Part shown: positions 1 through 5,945 of the stretch, piece by piece
How positions within the stretch are numbered: position 1 is the stretch's first letter
How the letters are laid out: every line of letters starts with the position of its first letter
NCBI GenBank assembly: GCA_900314375.1
Contig: OMVC01000166.1
Coordinates: 1 to 8,926, forward strand
Direction: 5' to 3'
Length of the DNA stretch: 8,926 nt
DNA from: an uncultured bacterium
GTDB lineage: Bacteria > Cyanobacteriota > Vampirovibrionia > Gastranaerophilales > Gastranaerophilaceae
The notes under the pieces: model-generated
Told to the model about the DNA's origin: nothing
Seen by the model: the letters and a program-made list of their open reading frames with translations, nothing else
Database searches by the model: none
Program-made: the position numbers and the translations under genes

Positions 1-564
1 GATTCCGTTCTTCAAAAAGACGGTAAATTAACTGATGAAGAATACAAGCATATTCAAGAACATGTAAGAATTACACATAATATTTTAAATAAAATATATA
101 TGTCTCCTGATTTTAGAATAATAACCGAAATGGCATCTTCTCATCATGAGAAATGGGATGGAAGCGGTTATTACAGACACCTGAAAGGTGAAGAAATTAC
201 GTTAGGCGGCCGAATTTTGGCCGTTGCGGATGTTTTTGATGCAATTACATCCAAAAGGCATTATCGTGACAAGATGCCTATAAAAAATGTCCTAAATATT
301 ATAACAGAAGGAGCAGGTTCTCATTTTGACAAAAATATCGTTGAAACTTTTATGTCTATTTCAATAAATAAAATTATAAACGTATTTTTATCCGAAAATA
401 ACGGAAAAATAACCCCTTCAGACGAAGATATATTAAAACAGCATAATCTGTATGATATTCACAGAATAACAAAAGAAGAAACTCCAAATCCGGAAGAACA
501 GAAAATTATAAATTTATTTAATACATATTACCTTCATCAAGGCAAACAAGAAACGGAGAATTAA
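1..564 (+). CDS. HD-GYP domain protein, C-terminal part (probable cyclic-di-GMP phosphodiesterase)
   Basis: The frame is open from base 1, so the start and N-terminus, including the metal-binding HD dyad, lie outside the window. The visible 187 residues show the C-terminal half of an HD-GYP domain. They include the helix HIQEHVRITHNIL, then HHEKWDGSGYY at 142-174 matching the signature HHExxxGxGYP, then GRILAVADVFDAITSKRHYR. HD-GYP proteins hydrolyse cyclic-di-GMP in the cytoplasm, often as the output domain of a response regulator or sensor. The proline of GYP is tyrosine here; metal ligands in the visible part (both histidines) are kept. About 60 residues follow the domain, with no recognised motif. 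The stop overlaps the next start by one base (TAATG), so the next gene is probably translationally coupled. Whether a receiver or sensor domain precedes the HD-GYP domain cannot be seen. The family call is firm; catalytic activity is inferred. Confidence 0.9.
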   Translation, partial: DSVLQKDGKLTDEEYKHIQEHVRITHNILNKIYMSPDFRIITEMASSHHEKWDGSGYYRHLKGEEITLGGRILAVADVFDAITSKRHYRDKMPIKNVLNIITEGAGSHFDKNIVETFMSISINKIINVFLSENNGKITPSDEDILKQHNLYDIHRITKEETPNPEEQKIINLFNTYYLHQGKQETEN

Positions 565-2105
565 TGCTTAAAAGAATTATTTTTACAATATTATTATGCA
601 ATTTAGCACAAAATGTTTTTGCAATTGATTTAGGCAATATTGCACCGGTTAACCCGTTGAATAATCCGAAATCTTCACTACAACAAAACGTAATTATACC
701 GTCATTTGAATTAAAACGAGCAACCTTGACAAAAAATTCAGTTAAAAATCAATATGCAATTGCTATGGATAAATTTATGCAAAGTAATGTCCGAGCATCA
801 TATATGGATTTTAGGGTTCTTATTGACAGTGTTACACCAAATGATTATGTATACATGCGCTTAACACGCGAAATGGCTTCTATCGGTTTTTTTAATCTTG
901 CGGAATTGGCCATGTCCAAAATTCAAGATGACGATTTGGCTTCAGCATTGGAAGAAGACGTTAAAAACTTCTATTTTACAAGCGCAAAATTAACACAAAA
1001 TGACCAATTATATTTAGGCGAAATATATTCAAATATCATGTATAATGACCAATCAAAAGAAGCTACTGCAGAATTAACCAAACATTCGACTCTATTGATG
1101 GAATCTGATTATGCAAACTATTTGGCTGCTTTTGGAAGCATGAAAAACGGAAATACCAAACAAGCAATAGAATATATAAATAATGCCATTGATAAAAATT
1201 CTAAAAATATAAATTATAAACGTCTAAAAGCAGAAATTTTAGCGCAAAGCGGGGATTCCAAAAATGCGATGAAATGTATTAACGAAATAAATACAAATTC
1301 ATTAAAAACTGTTATATTTGATGACGAATTGCACGCTTCAAAGGAATATGTTTTATACAAATCCTCCAAAAATGAATATCAGAAAAAATACCACCTTGCA
1401 TACTATTATTATGACAAAGGTGAATTGAATAAAGCTTTGGGTGTTTTACAAACCTCAATTTCGGGCAAAAAAGATATAAACAAAAATGTTTATGCGCTGA
1501 CTGCAAAAGTTTATTATGATTTAAAAGAATATGAAAAATCTCAGGATTATGCTAAAAAAGCCTTAGATATTGATAAAACAAATGCAGAATCTTTAATTGT
1601 AATGGGGGATTATTCATTCAGGCAGAAAGATTATAATTCTGCACAAAAGTATTATAAATCTGCTCAAGGCAAAGACAATGACCATATTGCGGAATTAAAA
1701 TTAGCTAAAACGTATGAAAAATTGAATAATATTCAAAAGGCAAAAGAGTCATATTCAAAGATATTGAAAGTTTCTTCCAAAGTGTATGAAGCATATTATA
1801 ATATGGCATTATTAGAACCTGACAGGCAAATTGCATACTTGAAAAAAGCAATCTCTATCAATCCTGATTTTAAAGATGCATGGATAGATATGGCAAAAAT
1901 TTCGATAAATAAGGATAATTTTGATGATGCACTTTCATATTTAAATATTGCAAAATATATTGACGATAATTATTACAGATATTATTATTATATGGGGCTG
2001 GTTTTAAAAAATCGAGGATTAACAGCAGAAGCTCATAAAAATTTTGAACAAAGTTTAAACCTTAATCCCGAATATGAATTGGCAAAAAAGGAATTGAATA
2101 TATGA
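564..2105 (+). CDS. Secreted TPR-repeat protein
   Basis: 513 residues. Residues 1-20 form a classic signal peptide: MLKR, a hydrophobic core (IIFTILLCNLAQ), then VFA with likely cleavage after A20. There is no lipobox cysteine at that site, so the product is probably periplasmic or exported rather than a lipoprotein. Residues from about 183 to 505 are helical tetratricopeptide repeats. The clearest start near residues 183, 275, 307, 341, 374, 406, 436 and 470 and show the usual Y/G/A/Y/A pattern (for example residues 307-340 ending KKALDIDKTN). Residues 60-180 are helical without a clear repeat. TPR arrays mediate protein-protein contacts; no enzyme domain is present and the partner is unknown. 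The start ATG overlaps the upstream stop and has GGAG at 555-558, five bases upstream. The end overlaps the response-regulator start as ATGA, so the three genes form one coupled operon. Confidence 0.9.
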   Translation: MLKRIIFTILLCNLAQNVFAIDLGNIAPVNPLNNPKSSLQQNVIIPSFELKRATLTKNSVKNQYAIAMDKFMQSNVRASYMDFRVLIDSVTPNDYVYMRLTREMASIGFFNLAELAMSKIQDDDLASALEEDVKNFYFTSAKLTQNDQLYLGEIYSNIMYNDQSKEATAELTKHSTLLMESDYANYLAAFGSMKNGNTKQAIEYINNAIDKNSKNINYKRLKAEILAQSGDSKNAMKCINEINTNSLKTVIFDDELHASKEYVLYKSSKNEYQKKYHLAYYYYDKGELNKALGVLQTSISGKKDINKNVYALTAKVYYDLKEYEKSQDYAKKALDIDKTNAESLIVMGDYSFRQKDYNSAQKYYKSAQGKDNDHIAELKLAKTYEKLNNIQKAKESYSKILKVSSKVYEAYYNMALLEPDRQIAYLKKAISINPDFKDAWIDMAKISINKDNFDDALSYLNIAKYIDDNYYRYYYYMGLVLKNRGLTAEAHKNFEQSLNLNPEYELAKKELNI

Positions 2106-2749
2106 AAAACAATTTGCTTATAGTGGAAGATCATGAATTAACAAGATTTGGTCTAAGAACAACATTTGAAGATGTCGATTTTATAGGACATATATACGAA
2201 GCTTCAAATGCGGAAGATGCGCTGGATATATTTAAAAACAATGATATTCCGCTGGTAATAATGGATTTAGGTTTGCCAAATATGAACGGTATTGAAGCAT
2301 CCCGTAAGATTCACGAAATGAATGAGGATACAAAAATTATAATATTAACCTCTCATAATGATGAAAAAGAAGTTATAAACAGTTTGAAAGCCGGCGCAAA
2401 CGCATATTGTTCAAAAGAAATCAATCTGCAAAGACTTGTGCAGGTAGTTCAATCTGTTTCTGAAGGAGCAGCCTGGTTTGATCCGAGCATAGCCCATATT
2501 GTTCTTCAAGCTACATCAAATTCAAGTATTGATGAAAAAGATCTTTCATATAAAAAATATGACTTAACTGCGCGTGAAGCACAAATATTAAAACTTATGA
2601 CTGAAGGTTTTAGCAATATGGAAATAGCTCAACACCTTGTTATTAGTGTTAATACAACAAAAGCTCATGTTGCAAGCATCTTGCAAAAACTCGAGGTTGA
2701 CGATAGATTGCAAGCGGCATTGAAAGCTTTAAAATATAAAATTGTATAA
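2102..2749 (+). CDS. NarL/LuxR-type response regulator
   Basis: 215 residues, the usual length for the NarL/FixJ family. The N-terminal receiver domain (about residues 4-120) has the acidic pair E9-D10, phosphoacceptor D55 in the context IMDLGLPNMNG, T83 and K105. All residues needed for phosphorylation are therefore present. The C-terminal LuxR-type helix-turn-helix spans about residues 153-210, with LTAREAQILKLMTEGFSNMEI followed by the recognition region SVNTTKAHVASILQKL. The product should be a cytoplasmic transcription factor driven by a histidine kinase that is not in the window. The ATG overlaps the TPR gene stop (ATGA), and AAAGGA at 2087-2092 serves as ribosome-binding site, so translation is coupled. 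No terminator is obvious after the stop; a new promoter starts six bases downstream. The target genes are unknown. Family assignment is secure. Confidence 0.95.
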   Translation: MKNNLLIVEDHELTRFGLRTTFEDVDFIGHIYEASNAEDALDIFKNNDIPLVIMDLGLPNMNGIEASRKIHEMNEDTKIIILTSHNDEKEVINSLKAGANAYCSKEINLQRLVQVVQSVSEGAAWFDPSIAHIVLQATSNSSIDEKDLSYKKYDLTAREAQILKLMTEGFSNMEIAQHLVISVNTTKAHVASILQKLEVDDRLQAALKALKYKIV

Positions 2750-2754
2750 TATAC

Positions 2755-2786
2755 TTGACTATATATGAAATAAAACATATTATAAT
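2755..2786 (+). promoter_or_regulatory. Sigma70-like promoter for the pentapeptide-repeat gene
   Basis: TTGACT at 2755-2760 is separated by exactly 17 bases from TATTAT at 2778-2783. An overlapping TATAAT at 2781-2786 has a less favourable 20-base spacing. Transcription would begin near 2790, giving a leader of about 30 bases before the ATG at 2820. The -35 lies just six bases after the response-regulator stop, so this separates the downstream pair from the signalling operon, although read-through remains possible. Confidence 0.75.
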
Positions 2787-2819
2787 AACACTACGCATAT
2801 ATTTTTGAAGGAGATAAAC

Positions 2820-3362
2820 ATGCTGGATTATACAAAAGATGAATTATTGTCTTTGTTAGAACGTAACCCCGAACAATTTAATGATTGGAAAAAAGATAAA
2901 GAAGAAATAGATTTAAGCGAAGTTGATTTTTCGAATATGACATTGAAGGATGTTGATTTTTCGGGAGCCGACTTAAACTCAAGTTCTTTTGCCGATTGTG
3001 ATTTGTCTTTAGTTAATTTTTCCGATACGGATTTAACCGCAGTTGATTTTACAAGAGCGTCTGTTGTTGAATGCGAATTTACGGATGCCCTGTTAACAGG
3101 TGCAGATTGCAGTTATGCACAGATGACTTATTGTAATTTCGCAGGCTGTGATATGGCAGGATGTATTTTATCGGAAACGGATTTATCAAATTCGGATTTA
3201 TCTTCTGCTGAAAATTTATCTTCGGCAAGATATGATGCGGATACTCAATGGCCTGATTCGGATATGCTTCCGAACGATTTTGATTCTGCGTACAGTGATG
3301 ATTTATCGGCATTAAAAGATGAAGATGAAGATATGCCTGTAAGAAGTGACGGCGAATATTAA
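2820..3362 (+). CDS. Acidic pentapeptide-repeat protein
   Basis: 180 residues from the ATG at 2820, which has AAGGAG at 2808-2813 with a six-base spacer. An in-frame TTG at 2805 would place the ribosome-binding site inside the gene, so it is not the start. Residues 1-29 are a short helical head (LLERNPEQFNDWKK). Residues 34-134 are about 20 tandem pentapeptide repeats of the A(D/N)Lxx type, predicted to fold into a right-handed quadrilateral beta-helix of about five coils. The central residue alternates Phe and Leu from 37 to 92. Cysteines at 60, 85, 105, 110 and 115 all occupy the small i-2 position. The last 40 residues are strongly acidic and contain YDADTQWP, a capping motif common after such repeats. 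No signal peptide or membrane segment is visible, so it is probably cytoplasmic. The molecular function is unknown; some family members mimic DNA, but nothing here proves that. dapB follows after 29 bases. Confidence 0.9.
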   Translation: MLDYTKDELLSLLERNPEQFNDWKKDKEEIDLSEVDFSNMTLKDVDFSGADLNSSSFADCDLSLVNFSDTDLTAVDFTRASVVECEFTDALLTGADCSYAQMTYCNFAGCDMAGCILSETDLSNSDLSSAENLSSARYDADTQWPDSDMLPNDFDSAYSDDLSALKDEDEDMPVRSDGEY

Positions 3363-3391
3363 TTAATAAAAGTTAGTAAGAAAGGGATATT

Positions 3392-4144
3392 ATGATAAAA
3401 GTAGCAGTTTGCGGTGCAAACGGAAAGATGGGAAAAGAAGTTTGCAACGCAGTTTTGGAAGATAACCAGACCGATTTAACGGCAAAAATTGATTTGTATG
3501 GTGAAGATACATATAAAACAATAGAGCAAGCGCATAAAAACTGCGAAATAGATGTTTTGGTCGATTTCACACAACCGTCATCAATATTTGAAAATGCAAA
3601 ATATTGTTTAAATAACGGTATAAAAATTGTAATCGGGACAACGGGTTTGACCGACAGTCAAATCGAAGAATTAAAATCACTTTCAAATAAGAATAATACA
3701 GGATGCCTGATTGCTCCGAATTTTTCAACAGGTGCAGTTTTGATGATGATGTTTTCAAAAATGGCTGCAAAATATTTTGATAATGCCGAGATAATCGAAT
3801 TTCATCATAATCAGAAAAAAGATGCCCCTTCAGGAACGGCAATAAAAACTGCCTTAATGATGAGTGAAGCAAAAGAAAACTTTAAATCGGGTAATTGCGT
3901 CGAAAAAGAAACTATTACAGGCTCAAGAGGGGGAACTTCATACTCGGATATTCAAATACATTCCGTAAGGACCCCCGGATTTATGGCTTCACAAGAGGTA
4001 ATTTTCGGTTCAATGGGGCAAATCCTAACCATTCGCCACGATTCATCAGACAGAAAATGTTATATGCCGGGGGTTATGCTTGGTGTTAAGCATATTGCCC
4101 AAAACAATGATTTCATTTACGGATTGGAAAATCTGCTTAACTAA
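3392..4144 (+). CDS. dapB: 4-hydroxy-tetrahydrodipicolinate reductase (DapB)
   Basis: 250 residues, normal length for DapB. The enzyme reduces 4-hydroxy-tetrahydrodipicolinate to tetrahydrodipicolinate with NAD(P)H, in the diaminopimelate/lysine pathway, in the cytoplasm. The N-terminal Rossmann motif is GANGKMG (residues 8-14); DFTQPSS (58-64) and GTTGL (82-86) match conserved nucleotide-site segments. The substrate motif EFHHNQKKDAPSGTA (136-150) carries the catalytic pair H138 and K142, equivalent to E. coli H159 and K163. The C-terminal domain contains HSVRTPGFMASQEVIFG. The ribosome-binding site AAAGGG at 3381-3386 lies five bases before the ATG. Only 29 bases separate it from the pentapeptide-repeat gene, and no separate promoter is seen, so the two may be cotranscribed. 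No other lysine-pathway gene is in the window. A hairpin with a T-tail lies about 120 bases downstream. Confidence 0.96.
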   Translation: MIKVAVCGANGKMGKEVCNAVLEDNQTDLTAKIDLYGEDTYKTIEQAHKNCEIDVLVDFTQPSSIFENAKYCLNNGIKIVIGTTGLTDSQIEELKSLSNKNNTGCLIAPNFSTGAVLMMMFSKMAAKYFDNAEIIEFHHNQKKDAPSGTAIKTALMMSEAKENFKSGNCVEKETITGSRGGTSYSDIQIHSVRTPGFMASQEVIFGSMGQILTIRHDSSDRKCYMPGVMLGVKHIAQNNDFIYGLENLLN

Positions 4145-4235
4145 ATTAAAGGCATAGGCTTTTTATTAAATGGAAAATTGAAAATAGAAAGTGAAAAATT
4201 GTTTCTGTTTTTTAATTTCCCCTCGCCCCTTTGGA
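4145..4235. other. Non-coding stretch after dapB
   Basis: No gene is visible. Just after the stop, AAAG and CTTTTT around 4148-4163 form only a weak hairpin. Positions 4170-4200 are A-rich with an irregular GAAAAxTG pattern, and 4219-4230 is unusually C-rich (CCCCTCGCCCC) for this genome. The stretch leads directly into the first copy of the repeated element. Confidence 0.5.
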
Positions 4236-4307
4236 GCTATTATCAAAATATTTAAAGAAGTAGGGTGCGTTTATACGCACCTAAATTTTTCAACAAACAA
4301 ATTACAG
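4236..4307. repeat. REP-like repeat, copy 1 (72 bp)
   Basis: This 72-bp sequence recurs at 4331-4403 with a single one-base insertion. It contains GTAG at 4260-4263 followed by a hairpin: GGGTGCGT (4263-4270), loop TTAT, ACGCACCT (4275-4282). A GTAG tetranucleotide at the foot of a short GC-rich hairpin is the hallmark of REP elements mobilised by RAYT (IS200/IS605-like) transposases. The REP assignment is by resemblance; no transposase is present here. The rest of the unit is AT-rich. Confidence 0.8.
4263..4290 (+). terminator. Candidate terminator for dapB, inside repeat copy 1
   Basis: An eight-pair stem (GGGTGCGT/ACGCACCT, with one G-T wobble) and four-base loop are followed by AAATTTTT at 4283-4290. 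On the plus strand this resembles an intrinsic terminator, although three As separate the stem from the T run. The second copy at 4358-4386 has the same structure and would stop leftward isocitrate dehydrogenase transcripts less well, because its minus-strand tail is not T-rich. Confidence 0.45.
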
Positions 4308-4330
4308 TAGGGCAAGAAGTCAAGAGGCAG

Positions 4331-4403
4331 GCTATTATCAAAATATTTAAAGAAGTAGGGTGCGTTTATACGCACCTGAAATTTTTCAACAAACAAATTA
4401 CAG
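4331..4403. repeat. REP-like repeat, copy 2 (73 bp)
   Basis: This is the second copy of the 4236-4307 sequence, 95 bases downstream in the same orientation, with 23 bases between the copies. It differs only by an extra G at 4378. The hairpin arms are 4358-4365 and 4370-4377. The right end covers the stop codon (4398-4400) and last leucine codon of the isocitrate dehydrogenase gene, so the duplicated unit reaches just into that coding sequence. Confidence 0.85.
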
Positions 4404-4589
4404 ATTTGAAATAATCTTATCCGTAAATTCCGTTGTAGAAAGTGTTCCGCCGATATCTGCCGTCTTATACCCTTCACTAAGTGTTTTAAACAAAGCATTT
4501 TCTATTTTTTGTGCATAATTATTTTCATTAATATATTTGAGCATTTCTATTGCGGAAAGCAAAAGGGCTGTCGGATTTGCTTTATTTTT
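4398..4589 (-). pseudogene. icd: C-terminal segment of isocitrate dehydrogenase, out of frame with the main ORF
   Basis: In a second reading frame this segment encodes the normal C-terminus of an NAD-type isocitrate dehydrogenase. It reads ANPTALLLSAIEML, then a helical stretch, then DIGGTLSTTEFTDKIISNL and the stop at 4398-4400. It directly continues the protein encoded by 4582-5397, which stops at 4582-4584. It has no start or ribosome-binding site of its own, so it is the displaced tail of that gene. It supplies helices of the large domain and dimer packing, without which the enzyme is unlikely to fold normally. Deleting one A from the A6 run at 4585-4590 would join the two parts into one 332-residue protein. 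Confidence 0.85.
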
Positions 4590-5397
4590 TATTTTGCCCT
4601 TTAATATCAGGTGCAGAACCATGAACAGGCTCGAAAACCGCACAATCTTTTCCGATATTCGCACCTTGGGCTACTCCAAGACCGCCAATCAATCCTGCCG
4701 TTAAATCAGAAACAATATCACCGTATAAATTCGGCAACACCAAAACGTCAAATCTCGTCGGGTCTTGAACTAATTGCATGCACAAATTGTCAACAAGAAT
4801 TTCTCTTTGCTTAATCTGAGGATAATTTTGTGCAATTTTTCGGTATGATTCTAAAAATAAACCGTCAGAAAGCTTCATAATATTGGCTTTTGAAACTGCA
4901 CATACTTCTTTTCTGTTGTTTTTTACGGCATAATCAAACGCAAATTTACAAATTCGTTCAGAAGCCTGTCTTGTAATAATTTTTATACTATGTGCTGTGT
5001 TTTCATCAATTTGTTCTTCAACCCCTGCGTATAAATCTTCCGTATTTTCACGAACAACAACCAAATCTACATTATTAAACCTTGTTTCAATTGCAGGTAA
5101 GTTCTTGCAAGGTCTTAAATTAGCATACAAATCAAGAGCTTTTCTCAATTGTACGTTGACCGAGCGAAAGCCTTTGCCGATTGGGGTTGTGACAGGCGCT
5201 TTTAATGCCACCTTATTTTTAATTATTGAGTCTAATACTCTTTGCGGAAGCGGAGTTCCTTCTTTTTCTATAACATCGGAACCGGCGGTTTGAACATCCC
5301 AGTCTATTTCAAGTCCGCTTTTTTCAATTATTTTTACAACACTGTCTGATATTTCAGGTCCTATCCCATCCCCATTTATTAAAGTAATATTATGCAT
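4582..5397 (-). CDS. icd: NAD-dependent isocitrate dehydrogenase, frameshifted (N-terminal 271 residues)
   Basis: This enzyme oxidatively decarboxylates isocitrate to 2-oxoglutarate in the cytoplasm. The sequence belongs to the isocitrate/isopropylmalate dehydrogenase family. It shows INGDGIGPEI (7-16), then FRSVNVQLRKALDLYANLRP (77-96), giving isocitrate-binding S79, N81, R85 and R95. It also has R116, catalytic Y123 (VVVRENTEDLYAG), K170 (SKANIMK), metal ligands D203, D227 and D231 (LPNLYGDIVSDL), and EPVHGSAPDI. The S-N-V-L-R pattern favours isocitrate over isopropylmalate. D264-I265 replaces the K-Y pair of NADP-specific E. coli Icd, indicating NAD. The frame ends early at GQNKK, where the family continues with ANPTALL; that tail lies in another frame (4398-4589). 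The start ATG has GGAGG (complement of 5406-5410) eight bases upstream. It is either a recent pseudogene, a sequence error in the A6 run, or a gene rescued by slippage. Confidence 0.88.
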   Translation of the reverse strand: MHNITLINGDGIGPEISDSVVKIIEKSGLEIDWDVQTAGSDVIEKEGTPLPQRVLDSIIKNKVALKAPVTTPIGKGFRSVNVQLRKALDLYANLRPCKNLPAIETRFNNVDLVVVRENTEDLYAGVEEQIDENTAHSIKIITRQASERICKFAFDYAVKNNRKEVCAVSKANIMKLSDGLFLESYRKIAQNYPQIKQREILVDNLCMQLVQDPTRFDVLVLPNLYGDIVSDLTAGLIGGLGVAQGANIGKDCAVFEPVHGSAPDIKGQNKK

Positions 5398-5419
5398 AAT
5401 AAAAACCTCCGCTGCATAG

Positions 5420-5425
5420 ATTATA
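5420..5425 (-). promoter_or_regulatory. Candidate -10 box for the isocitrate dehydrogenase gene
   Basis: The minus strand reads TATAAT here, a perfect -10 hexamer. It would start transcription near 5413 and give a leader of about 15 bases carrying the GGAGG site. The -35 region (complement of 5443-5448, TATTTT) is poor, so the promoter may be weak or activator-dependent. Confidence 0.5.
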
Positions 5426-5685
5426 CTATAAAGCAGAGGGAAAAAATATAGGGGAAAATAAAACTGTTACTTTCCTTTCTCTTATTCCTGTCATGCATGT
5501 ATTCGGCTTAAACGGGTAAAAACTTTAATATCTTTACTAAATTATTAAGTTTTGTAACAAAATTTATATAAAATGAATATAAAAAGTCAATATTTTTTTA
5601 AGTGTGGTTTTTATATATATGTAAGAGATAAATAAAGAAAAAGAAAAAGTTTAAATTTTATTTTTAGAGAAGAGAGGACAAACAA
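5426..5685. other. Intergenic region upstream of the small-protein gene
   Basis: No gene is visible. The region is very AT-rich and must contain the rightward promoter of the 58-residue ORF, but I cannot fix one hexamer pair with confidence: TATAAA at 5578-5583 and TATATA at 5613-5618 lack good -35 partners. The clearest structure is an imperfect inverted repeat, arms 5519-5530 and 5543-5553, separated by 12 bases. The leader from about 5621 to 5680 is purine-rich. Confidence 0.5.
5519..5553. repeat. Imperfect inverted repeat upstream of the small-protein gene
   Basis: AAAACTTTAATA (5519-5530) pairs with TATTAAGTTTT (5543-5553) through 11 base pairs with one bulged base, across a 12-base spacer. 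The AT-rich sequence and spacing could be an operator or a weak RNA hairpin. In AT-rich DNA such a structure can also arise by chance. Confidence 0.4.
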
Positions 5686-5862
5686 ATGGCTACAATGCTG
5701 TTATTTTCTGATGCAATTACAAATACATATAAAGATACATCCGAAGGATTAAAGGAAGTTCATATAAATGAGAAAAGGGTTGTTAAAAAGACATTAACCC
5801 AAATGATGAAACAATCATTTTTCCAAGGAGCAAACCGATTCGGAACAAACTTTATAGCATAA
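5686..5862 (+). CDS. Small protein of unknown function (58 residues)
   Basis: A 58-codon ORF starts at ATG 5686 and ends with TAA at 5860-5862. AGAGAGGA at 5671-5678 (core GAGG 5674-5677) sits eight bases before the ATG, a good ribosome-binding site. The protein begins MATMLLFSDAITNTYKDTSE and ends QGANRFGTNFIA. It has a basic middle (NEKRVVKKTLTQMMKQ), no cysteine, no signal peptide and no membrane segment, with a net charge of roughly +3. It should be cytoplasmic. It is transcribed alone: a long AT-rich leader precedes it and an intrinsic terminator follows at 5946-5975, with a GGA-rich untranslated stretch between. I do not recognise the family. Site quality and complete transcription-unit layout support it as a real gene; lack of a known homologue keeps confidence moderate. 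Confidence 0.65.
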   Translation: MATMLLFSDAITNTYKDTSEGLKEVHINEKRVVKKTLTQMMKQSFFQGANRFGTNFIA

Positions 5863-5945
5863 TCGTTGGATAATAGGAAACAAAGGAAGAAATAATAAAA
5901 AGGATTTAGGATAAGGAAATTAACTCAAAGGAATTAGGAAATAGC
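5863..5945 (+). other. Purine-rich 3' untranslated stretch with eight GGA motifs
   Basis: Between the small ORF stop and the terminator, the plus strand is almost all purine plus T, with only four Cs, one of them in the last base. GGA occurs eight times (starting at 5868, 5876, 5885, 5902, 5909, 5915, 5930 and 5937), mostly as AGGA. No ATG is present in any frame, so it does not encode another gene. Clustered GGA motifs are typical of RNAs that bind CsrA/RsmA, but also resemble Shine-Dalgarno cores. The role is unproven. Confidence 0.5.

Noticed and set aside
2805..2819. TTG at 2805 as start of the pentapeptide-repeat protein
   Set aside because: The TTG codon lies directly against AAGGAG, which is ideally placed for the ATG at 2820; nothing upstream could serve as a ribosome-binding site for the TTG.
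3567..3872. 101-codon minus-strand frame inside dapB, and similar frames inside the TPR, pentapeptide and acyl-CoA ligase genes
   Set aside because: These lie antisense within genes having clear domain motifs, and show no ribosome-binding site or recognisable protein pattern.
4148..4166. Terminator immediately after dapB (AAAG/CTTTTT)
   Set aside because: Only four pairs form around a seven-base loop; the hairpin within the repeat at 4263-4290 is much stronger.
4236..4403. Two repeats with a 23-base spacer, superficially CRISPR-like
   Set aside because: The repeat unit is 72-73 bases, occurs only twice, the spacer is short, and no cas gene is nearby. A REP-like element or local duplication fits better.
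4271..4498. Minus-strand reading frame with a repeated CNLFVEKF segment
   Set aside because: The repeated peptide only reflects the duplicated DNA, and the frame overlaps the true C-terminal frame of isocitrate dehydrogenase.
5406..5438. Possible hairpin (CTGC/GCAG with AGG/CCT) as an RNA control element for isocitrate dehydrogenase
   Set aside because: The -10 box lies in its loop, so one arm would not be transcribed from that promoter. The stem is also short and bulged.
5516..5537. GTAAA-N12-TTTAC as a regulator site
   Set aside because: Five-base arms in such AT-rich DNA are expected by chance, and the spacing does not match a regulator site I can name.
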